DNA from: an archaeon
Lineage (GTDB): Archaea > Thermoproteota > Nitrososphaeria > Nitrososphaerales > Gagatemarchaeaceae
NCBI GenBank assembly: GCA_021796515.1
Contig: JAKACC010000001.1
Location: forward strand, 1-64,000
Reading direction: 5' to 3'
Length of the DNA stretch: 64,000 nt
Shown in pieces: positions 56,115 through 64,000 of this stretch (position 1 is the stretch's first letter; each line of letters begins with the position of its first letter). A model generated the notes under the pieces. That model was not told where the DNA came from. It searched no databases and worked only from the letters and a program-made list of their open reading frames with translations. The position numbers were made by a program, and so were the translations under genes.

Positions 56115-56303
56115 CTACCTGGTTATCCTCAGCTGGGAAGGACTGGTCTCCTTCTTCACCGGCTCGTGCGGGCACTTCATGGGGATGTGCGCGTAGCAGT
56201 AGCAGGCGTTGCACACGTGGCAGGTGTAATAGTATCCGACGCCGAGTTTCCGGCCGCAGACGCCGCACCCCGGGGCGGCCGCCTGTTCCGTGCTAGTGAA
56301 CAC
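56115..56303 (-). CDS. Small zinc-finger protein
   Basis: GCGVCGRKLGVGYYYTCHVCNACYCYAHIPMKCPHEP: dense Cys/His pattern. Confidence 0.6.
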   Translation of the reverse strand: MFTSTEQAAAPGCGVCGRKLGVGYYYTCHVCNACYCYAHIPMKCPHEPVKKETSPSQLRITR

Positions 56304-56449
56304 GCCCGCGCCTCCAGAAACATGGATAGCCCCCTAGCTTTTAAGTCAATGCATTGTAATTTCAGAGAATATTGTGGGGGATGTGCGAAAGTGTGGTCAT
56401 CTGCTATCAACGTTTCACCGTATGAAAGGTGAATTATCCCGAAACGAGG

Positions 56450-56932
56450 TCAGCGCTTGTACCCTATCTTCCTCAGGAGCCCGCGGCGTTCCTCCCTGTC
56501 GTCCGGCCCCTCCTCCCCCTTCAGGTACCCTCCGTCGATCACCCCGAGGATCCCCCTCCCCTTCCCCGAGTCACCGACGGCCACGGTGACGGGGTTCGCC
56601 GTCGCGCAGAAGACGGCCGCCACCTCCTCCACCTGTTTCACCCTGTTGAGGACGTTGATCGGATAGGCGCCCGCGAGGACGACGCAGAAGACGTGGCCGG
56701 CGCCCACCCTTCGGGCGACCTCGACCGCGACGCGGACGCAGCCGTCGTCCGACCCGTCAGACCTGACCAGAGACTTCCCCGAAGCTTCGCAGAAGGCTAC
56801 GCCGAACCTGATTCCGGGCATGGAGGTCGCAAGCGTCTCGTACAGGTCTTCCACCGTCTTGATGAAGTGCGCCTGGCCGAGGATCAGCTGATGCCCTTCA
56901 GGGACCGAAACGTCCACTTCCTCGATCTTCAA
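56450..56932 (-). CDS. Adenosine-specific kinase family protein (DUF355-type)
   Basis: HQLILGQAHFIKTVEDLYETLATSMPGIRFGVAFCEASGKSLVRSDG...VFCATANPVTVAVGDSGKGRGILGVIDG. Confidence 0.82.
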   Translation of the reverse strand: MKIEEVDVSVPEGHQLILGQAHFIKTVEDLYETLATSMPGIRFGVAFCEASGKSLVRSDGSDDGCVRVAVEVARRVGAGHVFCVVLAGAYPINVLNRVKQVEEVAAVFCATANPVTVAVGDSGKGRGILGVIDGGYLKGEEGPDDREERRGLLRKIGYKR

Positions 56933-57036
56933 GCGTCCGTGCGCCCGCCTCGCGGTTTCAAATCCTTTCCCCCGCGTCCGTGGGGGGGCTCCGGACCCCC
57001 TGGCGCGTTATAAGCGGACCCAGGGGTCTCTGGACG

Positions 57037-58716
57037 ATGTCAGGGGTCCGTCAGCTTTTCGGGAAGGGAGGGGAGCAGGGGAACGCCGGGACGCAGCTGG
57101 AGAGCGCGGGGCCCCAGGAAGAGGTCTCCGGGGTGCTTGACACCTACAGGGTCCCGGCGGGTGGCAACCCCGACTCGTCAGCCGAAGTCTTCGTGGTCGA
57201 CGAGGAGGGGGCTGGGAGGTACCTCGTAAGGCCCCCGAAGCTCAGCCCCGAAGAGGCGAGGGTGCTGGAGCTGCTCAGGGTCAACCTGCTGGACTCCATC
57301 CCCGCAGACGCGACGGGGACCGCCCGCGAGGTGGTGGGGGACTACGTCTGGCGGACCGCCGAAGGAGAAGGGCTGACCGGGGTGGTCCAGGAGTCACATG
57401 ACAAGCTCCTCTACTATCTGATGAGGGAGTTTTCAGGGTTCTGGGAGGTCGACCCGCTGATGGAGGACGACAAGCTGGAGGAGATATCGGTCACCAGGTA
57501 CGACAGGCCCGTGAGGGTCCTCCACCGGGACTTCTCCGAATACATGTGGATCGAGACAGACGTCGTATACCCGTCGGAGGAGAGGCTCCAGGCATTCGTG
57601 AGGAGGCTGGCACAGCTGGGCGGCACCACCGTGTCCCTCGCCCAGCCCGCGCTGGAGGTCACCCTCCACGGGAAGTCGGACAGGAGGGTCACAGCGACCT
57701 TGGGGGACGAGATATCCAGGCCGGGGTCAACCTACGCCATACGGAAGCAGAAGGAGTCCCCCATCACGCTGGCGCAGCTCGCCGCCCCGGAGCATGCGCG
57801 CTGGCCGCCACGGGGTCCTGAGGGAGGGGCGGAGCCGGCGGCCGCGTACGACGAGGTCCACTCCCACAAGACGCTCTCCGTGCTGATGGCCGCCTACTTC
57901 TGGCTCCTCCTCGAGAGGACGACCAACGTGGTACTCGCGGGGGAGACCAACTCGGGGAAGACCACCCTGATGAACGCGATATTGGCCCTGGCCAACCCGA
58001 AGTGCAAGATAGTGACCGCCGAGGACGTGCTCGAGATCAGCCTCCCCGACCACCTGCACTGGCAGCGGCTGAAGACGAGGTCGTTCCGCGCAGGCCTTTC
58101 CCCATTGTCCGGGAGGTACGAGTATGGCCTCCCAGAACTCCTGAAGCTCGCATTACGTTTCTCCCCGACCGTCCTCAGCCTGGGCGAGATGCGCGGAGAG
58201 GAGTCGGAGACGGTCGCCGCGGCCATAACCCTCGGCTTCTCCACGATGACCACCATCCACGCCGAGAACGCGGAGAGGTGCGTCCAGAGGCTGACGACCC
58301 CGCCCATGAAGTTCTCAGAGGGGCACGTGCGGGACCTGACCGCCATAGCGACCCTGCGGAAGGTGGTCCTCCAGGACGGGAGGGTGGTGCGCAGGGTCGT
58401 GAGCGTCGACGAAGTGAAACCGTCGGGGGCGTCTGAGCACGAGATAGTCAACGTCTTCAGGTACGACCCGGCAGCCGACTCCTTCCTCCCCACCACCCCG
58501 GCGGAGGTCCTCGACAGGTCGTTCCGCCTCAACGAGATAGCTGAGAGCTACGGCTGGTCTCCCTCGGCCGTCCAGGCGAGCCTGGAGGTGAGGGCTGCCC
58601 GCATATCGGGGCAGATAGCTGGAGGCGACCTGAACCCCCGGGCGCTGTCCAAGATGGTGAGAGACTTCGCCGTGGAGGAATCCGAGCACGGCGGCGGGGC
58701 GCGGTGGAAGGCGTAG
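57037..58716 (+). CDS. Type II/IV secretion/pilus assembly ATPase (TadA/VirB11/FlaI-like)
   Basis: VVLAGETNSGKTTLMNAIL, KIVTAEDVLEISLP, LSLGEMRGEESETVAAAITLGFSTMTTIHAEN. Confidence 0.92.
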   Translation: MSGVRQLFGKGGEQGNAGTQLESAGPQEEVSGVLDTYRVPAGGNPDSSAEVFVVDEEGAGRYLVRPPKLSPEEARVLELLRVNLLDSIPADATGTAREVVGDYVWRTAEGEGLTGVVQESHDKLLYYLMREFSGFWEVDPLMEDDKLEEISVTRYDRPVRVLHRDFSEYMWIETDVVYPSEERLQAFVRRLAQLGGTTVSLAQPALEVTLHGKSDRRVTATLGDEISRPGSTYAIRKQKESPITLAQLAAPEHARWPPRGPEGGAEPAAAYDEVHSHKTLSVLMAAYFWLLLERTTNVVLAGETNSGKTTLMNAILALANPKCKIVTAEDVLEISLPDHLHWQRLKTRSFRAGLSPLSGRYEYGLPELLKLALRFSPTVLSLGEMRGEESETVAAAITLGFSTMTTIHAENAERCVQRLTTPPMKFSEGHVRDLTAIATLRKVVLQDGRVVRRVVSVDEVKPSGASEHEIVNVFRYDPAADSFLPTTPAEVLDRSFRLNEIAESYGWSPSAVQASLEVRAARISGQIAGGDLNPRALSKMVRDFAVEESEHGGGARWKA

Positions 58717-60362
58717 GAAGGGGGGCGCGGAGCGGGCCGGCCGGCAGGCTGGCCGCCTGGAGGTCGAAGCGGTTCGCCGAGCTCCTCAGGCGGTCCGGGC
58801 AGGTCGGGAACCCGGGCGCCCTGGCGGAGGAGTCGGTCCGCGCTTCCCTGAAGGCGGCCCTGGTAGCGGTCCCTCTCTCCGCGGCCGGTGCGCTACTCTT
58901 CTCCCCCTGGCTCGCCCTAGGGTGCACGGCCCCCCTCCTGTTCTATGCGGCCCCCGAGCTCCGGCTCCGAGACCAGGTCGCGGCCAGGAGAGAAGGGGTA
59001 GAGAGGGAGCTCCCCTTCTTCTCGGTCATGGTAGGGGTGATGGGAGGGGCGGGGGTCCCCCTGTACTCGATCCTGAAGGGGGTCATCAGGAGCGACGTCT
59101 TCCCGGCCATGCGCAAGGAGGCGCAGCTTGTGAGGCGCGACGTGGAGATATTCGGGATGAACCCCAACGACTCCGTCGACAGGCTCGCGGCTCGGCACCC
59201 CTCCGCCCGGCTCAGGAGCTTCCTGCTGGGGTACACCAGCAAGGCCCGGAGCGGGGGGGACGTGGCCGCGTACCTAACCTCGGAGAGCGGGAACCTCCTG
59301 CGAGGGCTGGAGGACGGGTGGGCGCGGTACGTGGCCAGGGTCGGAATAGTAGGGAGCATGATGATCACCATGTTCGGGGTGGTCCCCCTCCTCCTGATGG
59401 TCGTGGGGGTCTTCTCCCCGGCCTTCTCCATCCTCGGGCTCGTCTTCTTCACGGGGGTCGGGGTCCCGGTGTTCACCATGGCCCTCCTCTTCCTCGCTGG
59501 GCGGATGCAGCCCACCCCCGGCGAGCCCCTGCGGGGGAGGGCGTTGAAGAGCCTCGCCGTGGCCCTCCCCTTCTCGGCGCCAGGGTACGTTGCGGGGGCC
59601 CCCTGGGCAGCGGCGGCGCTGGCCCTCTTCGTCTTCTTCGCGGCCTACGGGGCGTCGGTGAGGGGGCAGATCGCAGAGGCAAGGGCCATGGAGGAAGGCC
59701 TGTCGAAGTTCCTCAGGGACCTCCTCGAGTACAAGAAGCAGGAATACGACCTTTCGAGGGCGGTCATCGCGATCGAGTCTCAGGGAGGGCACAACCGCGC
59801 GTTCGGGACGGTGCTCTCGAAGGTCGCAGCGATGCTGAGGTCAGGAGTCCCCCTGGACGAGGTGAAGGTGGAGTGCCGGAGCGCGCTGGGGAGGCTGGCG
59901 TTCCTCCTGCTCGGGGAGATGAGCCGGTCTGGAGGGGGGACGGTGGACACCGTCTTCCAGGTCTCCAGCTTCTCGGACAGGATGATCCAGATGAGGAGGA
60001 ACGCCGCCGACGAGGTGAAGCCGTACCTCGTCCTCTCCTACGTTTCTCCCCTCCTGCTCGCCTTCGGGGTCACCTTCGTCGGCGGGGTGCTGTCTTCGTT
60101 CGGGAGCAGGCTCCGCAACGGGGTGCAGGGCGTGCACATAGGAGGGTTCCATTTCGGCGCGGTCCCTCCAGGGCTCTCCCAGGTCTCTGACCTGCTGATA
60201 GTCGTGTCGGCCGCTTCCCTCGGGCTGATCGGGGCGAAGATAATGGACCTGACAGTGAAGAACACCCTCAGGGCGTCGGTCAACGTGGCGCTGGCGGTGG
60301 GGGCCGTGGCCCTCATGGCGGCGCTCGGCTCACCTTCCGCCCAGGGACTCCTCCACATCTGA
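58704..60362 (+). CDS. Type II secretion F/TadC-like pilus assembly membrane protein
   Basis: Multi-TM with two T2SF-like repeats (ELPFFSVMVGVMGGAGVPLYSILKGV; VLSKVAAMLRSGVPLDEVK). 13-nt overlap with the ATPase gene. Confidence 0.9.
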   Translation: MEGVGRGARSGPAGRLAAWRSKRFAELLRRSGQVGNPGALAEESVRASLKAALVAVPLSAAGALLFSPWLALGCTAPLLFYAAPELRLRDQVAARREGVERELPFFSVMVGVMGGAGVPLYSILKGVIRSDVFPAMRKEAQLVRRDVEIFGMNPNDSVDRLAARHPSARLRSFLLGYTSKARSGGDVAAYLTSESGNLLRGLEDGWARYVARVGIVGSMMITMFGVVPLLLMVVGVFSPAFSILGLVFFTGVGVPVFTMALLFLAGRMQPTPGEPLRGRALKSLAVALPFSAPGYVAGAPWAAAALALFVFFAAYGASVRGQIAEARAMEEGLSKFLRDLLEYKKQEYDLSRAVIAIESQGGHNRAFGTVLSKVAAMLRSGVPLDEVKVECRSALGRLAFLLLGEMSRSGGGTVDTVFQVSSFSDRMIQMRRNAADEVKPYLVLSYVSPLLLAFGVTFVGGVLSSFGSRLRNGVQGVHIGGFHFGAVPPGLSQVSDLLIVVSAASLGLIGAKIMDLTVKNTLRASVNVALAVGAVALMAALGSPSAQGLLHI

Positions 60363-60407
60363 CCCGGCCGGGTTGGCCGTTAAATCCCCCCGGACCCCTG
60401 TCGGGCG

Positions 60408-60959
60408 TTGAAAATCACAACGCGACGCAGAGCAATCTCTCAGAGCATGGACCTCTTCATCATCATAGCCGCCGTGCTGGGGGTCGGCGGGATAGTCACG
60501 GCGTCCATCTACAACCTGATCAACAGCGCCACCACGAACTCCAGCGTGACGGTGGTGGGGGCATCCCTGGTAGCAGGGTCGACCTCGTCGGCTGCGCCGT
60601 CGGCCATGTCGGTCACGGTGAAGAACGACGGAGGGTCGGCCATCGACTGCGCCAACGGCGGCTGCCAGGTGGTCATCTCAGGGTCGGACACGGGTTCGAC
60701 CCCGGGGACCGCCTGCACGGCCTGCATCGTCTCGTCCCCGACCGGCTGGACAGCAAGCGCGACCACTGACGCGCCCCTCACCTTCGTCTTCGCCCCCACG
60801 ACGGAGACCTTGGCCCCCGGCGCCCAGGCGAGCTTCCTGGTGAGCGGGCCTGTGTTCACCGGGACCACCCTCACCGGGATGCCGACTCCCGGGTCCATGG
60901 TGACCCTGAACGTCATCTTCGGGTCCGCGTCCACCCAAGTCACAGTGGTCGCACAGTAG
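60408..60959 (+). CDS. Type IV pilin-like protein 1
   Basis: TTRRRAISQSMDLFIIIAAVLGVGGIVTASIYNLI: basic n-region then hydrophobic helix; Ser/Thr-rich beta-type body. Confidence 0.75.
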   Translation: MKITTRRRAISQSMDLFIIIAAVLGVGGIVTASIYNLINSATTNSSVTVVGASLVAGSTSSAAPSAMSVTVKNDGGSAIDCANGGCQVVISGSDTGSTPGTACTACIVSSPTGWTASATTDAPLTFVFAPTTETLAPGAQASFLVSGPVFTGTTLTGMPTPGSMVTLNVIFGSASTQVTVVAQ

Positions 60960-60970
60960 AGGGCCGAGCC

Positions 60971-61453
60971 ATGGCCCTCTCCCCCGTTTTTCCGCTCCGC
61001 CCCGCCAGGAGGCGAGGGGTGAGCGAGCTGTTCGCCGCCGTCCTGATGATAGGGGTAACGCTTTCGCTCGGTGGCCTGGTAGCCGCCGGCGCCGTCAGCC
61101 AGTTCAGCCTCGGGACCCAGTCCGCTTCCCTGGGGGCTGCGGCGGTGCAGAGGTCCGCCGGAGCCCAGCTCAGCCTGGCCTTCGCGGCGGTCCCGCAGTC
61201 CGCGTCGTGCCCCTCGTACCGAGGAGCCGAGGAGGGGACCACCCTCCTTGTCGGCCTGTTCGACTACGGCTCCGTCCCCTTCGACCCCGCGGGGTTCGTT
61301 GTCAACTCCACCGTATACACCGGGACCTTCGGTCTGGTCGCCGCCGGGGGGCTCGCCCAGCTCGCGATCCCTCTCGGGACGTGCGCGCACCGGTCAGGGC
61401 AGACGGTGGTCGCCTTCGACGCCGTGGGAGACGAGGTGCAGCTTGAGACATAA
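60971..61453 (+). CDS. Type IV pilin-like protein 2
   Basis: RPARRRGVSELFAAVLMIGVTLSLGGLVAAGAVSQF: archaeal prepilin-type N-terminus. Confidence 0.8.
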   Translation: MALSPVFPLRPARRRGVSELFAAVLMIGVTLSLGGLVAAGAVSQFSLGTQSASLGAAAVQRSAGAQLSLAFAAVPQSASCPSYRGAEEGTTLLVGLFDYGSVPFDPAGFVVNSTVYTGTFGLVAAGGLAQLAIPLGTCAHRSGQTVVAFDAVGDEVQLET

Positions 61454-61943
61454 GGGGAGGGGCGGGGTGTCCACCTACCTGGAGGTCTTCCTCCTGATAG
61501 GCGTCGCTGTGGGCGGGTCGGCCATCGTGATGAGCGCCGCGTCCAGGTTCCTGGGCCCCATGGGCGGGGCAGGGGTCGCGGTCGAGGAGGCAGCCATAAG
61601 GCAGGGAGCCGACGCCGCCTTCGAGACCCTCGTGGTCGTCAACACGGGAGGCTCCGCCTTCTCTTCTTTCGTCGTCAGCACCGCGCAGTCCCCTGGGGGA
61701 GCGACCTTCTGCTACGCCCTCTCCGACCCCTCGGGAGGGGCGCCCATCACGTCAACCTGCCCGGCCATGCAGGCCGGACCGGGGAGCTTCCAGGTCGACT
61801 ATCCCCTGAAGCCGGGGGCGGGGGTCGAGGTAGAGCTACTGATGGCGGGGGGCGCGTTCTCGGTGGGGTCGGAGCACCTGGTGACCGTGACAGCCTCGAC
61901 CGGCTCGCAAGAGAGCGTGGGCGCGCTGGTGGTCGCAGCCTAG
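61443..61943 (+). CDS. Type IV pilin-like protein 3
   Basis: LRHKGRGGVSTYLEVFLLIGVAVGGSAIVMSAASRF. TTG start; 11-nt overlap with pilin 2. Confidence 0.75.
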   Translation: MRHKGRGGVSTYLEVFLLIGVAVGGSAIVMSAASRFLGPMGGAGVAVEEAAIRQGADAAFETLVVVNTGGSAFSSFVVSTAQSPGGATFCYALSDPSGGAPITSTCPAMQAGPGSFQVDYPLKPGAGVEVELLMAGGAFSVGSEHLVTVTASTGSQESVGALVVAA

Positions 61944-61954
61944 AGGGGAGGCCG

Positions 61955-62896
61955 ATGAAGAGCAGAAGGAAGGGGGTGGCCTCGGTCGTCGGGACGGTCA
62001 TCTTCGTCCTCGTGTTCATGCTCGCCCTCGGCGCGATGGCCTACGAGGCCGGGCTAGAGTCACAGGGCGCCCAGTCGCAGCTACAGGCGGACGCCCAGGC
62101 CGCGGCGAGGGGGGGAGAGCGGGTCGAGTTCTCCGGGAGCGCCTCGGCGCTCGCCGCGGTGGACCTCGGGGGGACCGGCGTCGTCTTCAACCATCTGATC
62201 CTGGACTACCCCAACGGCACGGTCTACGCGGTCGCCACGTCAGCCGCCGTCCCTGCCGGGGGAGGGGAAGAAGTCGCGTCGATGGTCCCCGCGGGGGCCT
62301 GCTCCCCCGGGAGCGAGACTTGCATGTCGCGTTACGACGCCATCGTGTCAGGAGCCGCGCCCGGGAGCTCGGTGGGGCTCCTGACCTCTCTCGGGGACAC
62401 GTTCTGGTACTACCCCGGGTCTTCGTCCGGCGGGGCCCCGGGCTACTATGGCACGGGGTCCGTGGAGTCCACCACGTCGACGACGTACGTGGGGGTCCCC
62501 GGGCTCTCCTTCGACGGGGCCTCCGGTCAGACCTACGTCGTCCAGTTCTACGTAGGCTTCTGGCAGTCAGGGACCTCGTCGAACCCGGGGATGTTCGCCC
62601 TTTCCGCGCCGTCAGGGACGACGTTCATGTTCTGCGGCGGGACCGACTTCTCCATCGCGGGGTCGAACGCCGAGCCCCCTTCCAACGTCTGCACCTCGCA
62701 GCAGGGGGCGTCGCTCGGAGAGACCCAGACGTACCCGGGGAGCTGCACGTCCCCGTCTCTGGGGTGCGAGTTCCTAGGGACGGCGTTCGTGACGTTCGGG
62801 CCGGCTGGGACCTTCCAGCTGGAGTTCGAGGGGATGTCGTCGGGGGCGGCGAACGTGATGGCCGACTCGTACCTGGTGGTGACCCAGGTCCCCTGA
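61955..62896 (+). CDS. Type IV pilin-like protein 4 (large, minor pilin/adhesin-like)
   Basis: MKSRRKGVASVVGTVIFVLVFMLALGAMAYEAGLESQ followed by a long Gly/Ser/Thr-rich beta domain with several Cys. Confidence 0.78.
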   Translation: MKSRRKGVASVVGTVIFVLVFMLALGAMAYEAGLESQGAQSQLQADAQAAARGGERVEFSGSASALAAVDLGGTGVVFNHLILDYPNGTVYAVATSAAVPAGGGEEVASMVPAGACSPGSETCMSRYDAIVSGAAPGSSVGLLTSLGDTFWYYPGSSSGGAPGYYGTGSVESTTSTTYVGVPGLSFDGASGQTYVVQFYVGFWQSGTSSNPGMFALSAPSGTTFMFCGGTDFSIAGSNAEPPSNVCTSQQGASLGETQTYPGSCTSPSLGCEFLGTAFVTFGPAGTFQLEFEGMSSGAANVMADSYLVVTQVP

Positions 62897-62901
62897 CGCG
62901 C

Positions 62902-63981
62902 TCAGGCGCCGACTTCGATCTGCTGGGAGAAGAACCGCCTCGTCAGGCCGCTCGGCGGGGAGTCGAAGCTGTCCACGCTCACCACCACGGGGAGGTCCCT
63001 CACGGCGTGCCCCAGCATGAGGCACATCCGCGGCGGGAGGGTCCTGACTATGGCCTTGACCGTGTCGGCATCGGCCATGGAGGCCTGGGACACCATGGCG
63101 AGGTCGGAGTCGTTGCTGAAGTTATAGAGGAAGATGTTGTCCACCTGGCGGTAGATCTTCTGGTCTATGGCGTCAGGCTGGTTGGTCACGAAGACGGTGA
63201 AGACGCCGAAGTGCCGCATCCTTGTGATCAGGTCCTCCCAGTAGGTGTCCCTCAGGTAGAGGTGGGCCTCCTCGGCGAAGAGGAAGACAGGGGGGATCTT
63301 CCGCCTCTCCAGGAGCTCGACGATCTTCGAGAGCATCAGCTCCACGACCATCTTCCTGTTCAGGGGCGAGACCCCGCTCAGGGACACCACCATGGTCCCT
63401 CCCTTCCTGTTCAGGGTGAAGAAGTCCTGGAGGTCGACCTGCAGGTGAGCCGAGTCGGTGAAGAGGCCGCAGGAGGCGAGGGTATGATAGCGCGCGAACA
63501 GGGCGTCTCTCACGAACTCGTTGCACCTCCACTGCTGTATGGCCGCTTCAAGGGACGCCAGCGAGAGCTCGTCCTTGCTGTCAAGCTGCTCCCATATCTT
63601 CACGAACTCCCTGAGGGAGGTCCCAGGCATGTCCAGCGAATGGGAGAGGAGGTTGGAGATGGGACGGAGGCCCACCGACGCGAGGGAGAACTTCAGGTCC
63701 CGCCCCGGCCTGAGGACCTTCACCTTCTGCCCCACCCCTGTGTCAGAGCCGTCTTCCCGCTGCCCCACCGACGCGTATTCGTCGTTCAGGTCGAAGACCA
63801 CCGAGTAGGCGTCGTTCGCCAGGAGCCCCCGCAGCAGTATCTTGGCCAGGTGGGACTTGCCCGACTCCTTCCGCCCCGTGATCACGGTTATCCTCCCGTC
63901 CAGCGCCTCCGCGGGGATGCCGAAGGGCGACCCCCCGTCCACGGTGCCGACCATTATGGTCCTCGACCCGAGGGGAGCCAC
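62902..63981 (-). CDS. HerA/DUF87-type ATPase (5' end may extend beyond the window)
   Basis: ITVITGRKESGKSHLAKILLRGLL (Walker A), PPVFLFAEEAHLYL (Walker B), VFTVFVTNQPDAIDQKIYRQVDNIFLYN. Frame is open to the window edge. Confidence 0.85.
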   Translation of the reverse strand: MAPLGSRTIMVGTVDGGSPFGIPAEALDGRITVITGRKESGKSHLAKILLRGLLANDAYSVVFDLNDEYASVGQREDGSDTGVGQKVKVLRPGRDLKFSLASVGLRPISNLLSHSLDMPGTSLREFVKIWEQLDSKDELSLASLEAAIQQWRCNEFVRDALFARYHTLASCGLFTDSAHLQVDLQDFFTLNRKGGTMVVSLSGVSPLNRKMVVELMLSKIVELLERRKIPPVFLFAEEAHLYLRDTYWEDLITRMRHFGVFTVFVTNQPDAIDQKIYRQVDNIFLYNFSNDSDLAMVSQASMADADTVKAIVRTLPPRMCLMLGHAVRDLPVVVSVDSFDSPPSGLTRRFFSQQIEVGA

Positions 63982-64000
63982 CGTCCCCGCGAGGTCCTCG

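Noticed and set aside
1-64000. CRISPR arrays, transposases, prophage or defence islands
   Set aside because: No regularly spaced direct repeats, Cas genes, IS transposases or phage structural genes seen; the only mobile-type element recognised is the PolB intein.

Overview
A 64 kb gene-dense, GC-rich chromosomal window from an archaeon. It is probably TACK, Nitrososphaeria/Thaumarchaeota-like: S25e, S26e, Alba, archaeal PolB, EndA, ApgM and RpoK are present, and no histone gene is seen here. I recognise about 70 genes. Main content: (i) a partial family-B DNA polymerase split by a LAGLIDADG-type intein; (ii) an AguA/AguB agmatine-to-putrescine pair; (iii) a sugar ABC transporter with a fused double permease; (iv) a NitT/TauT-like ABC system with a fused double permease, a detached C-terminal ATPase-associated domain and no adjacent binding protein; (v) a sugar-phosphate/sugar-nucleotide block (ApgM, GalT-like, PGI/PMI, two nucleotidyltransferase/acyltransferase genes); (vi) F420 genes cofC/cofD/cofE; (vii) a type IV pilus-like locus (ATPase, TadC-like protein, four pilin-like proteins) next to a HerA-like ATPase. 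The most unusual signal is recurrent. Several well-conserved genes (DHH phosphoesterase, metallophosphoesterase, GlmU-like acyltransferase, CBS-HTH regulator) have no ATG/GTG/TTG where family alignment demands a start, and in each an ACG sits at the expected position. A few more (fused sugar permease, cofC, a sugar nucleotidyltransferase) have a CTG there. I found no tRNA, rRNA, CRISPR array or transposase. All calls are from reading the sequence; no database search was run.
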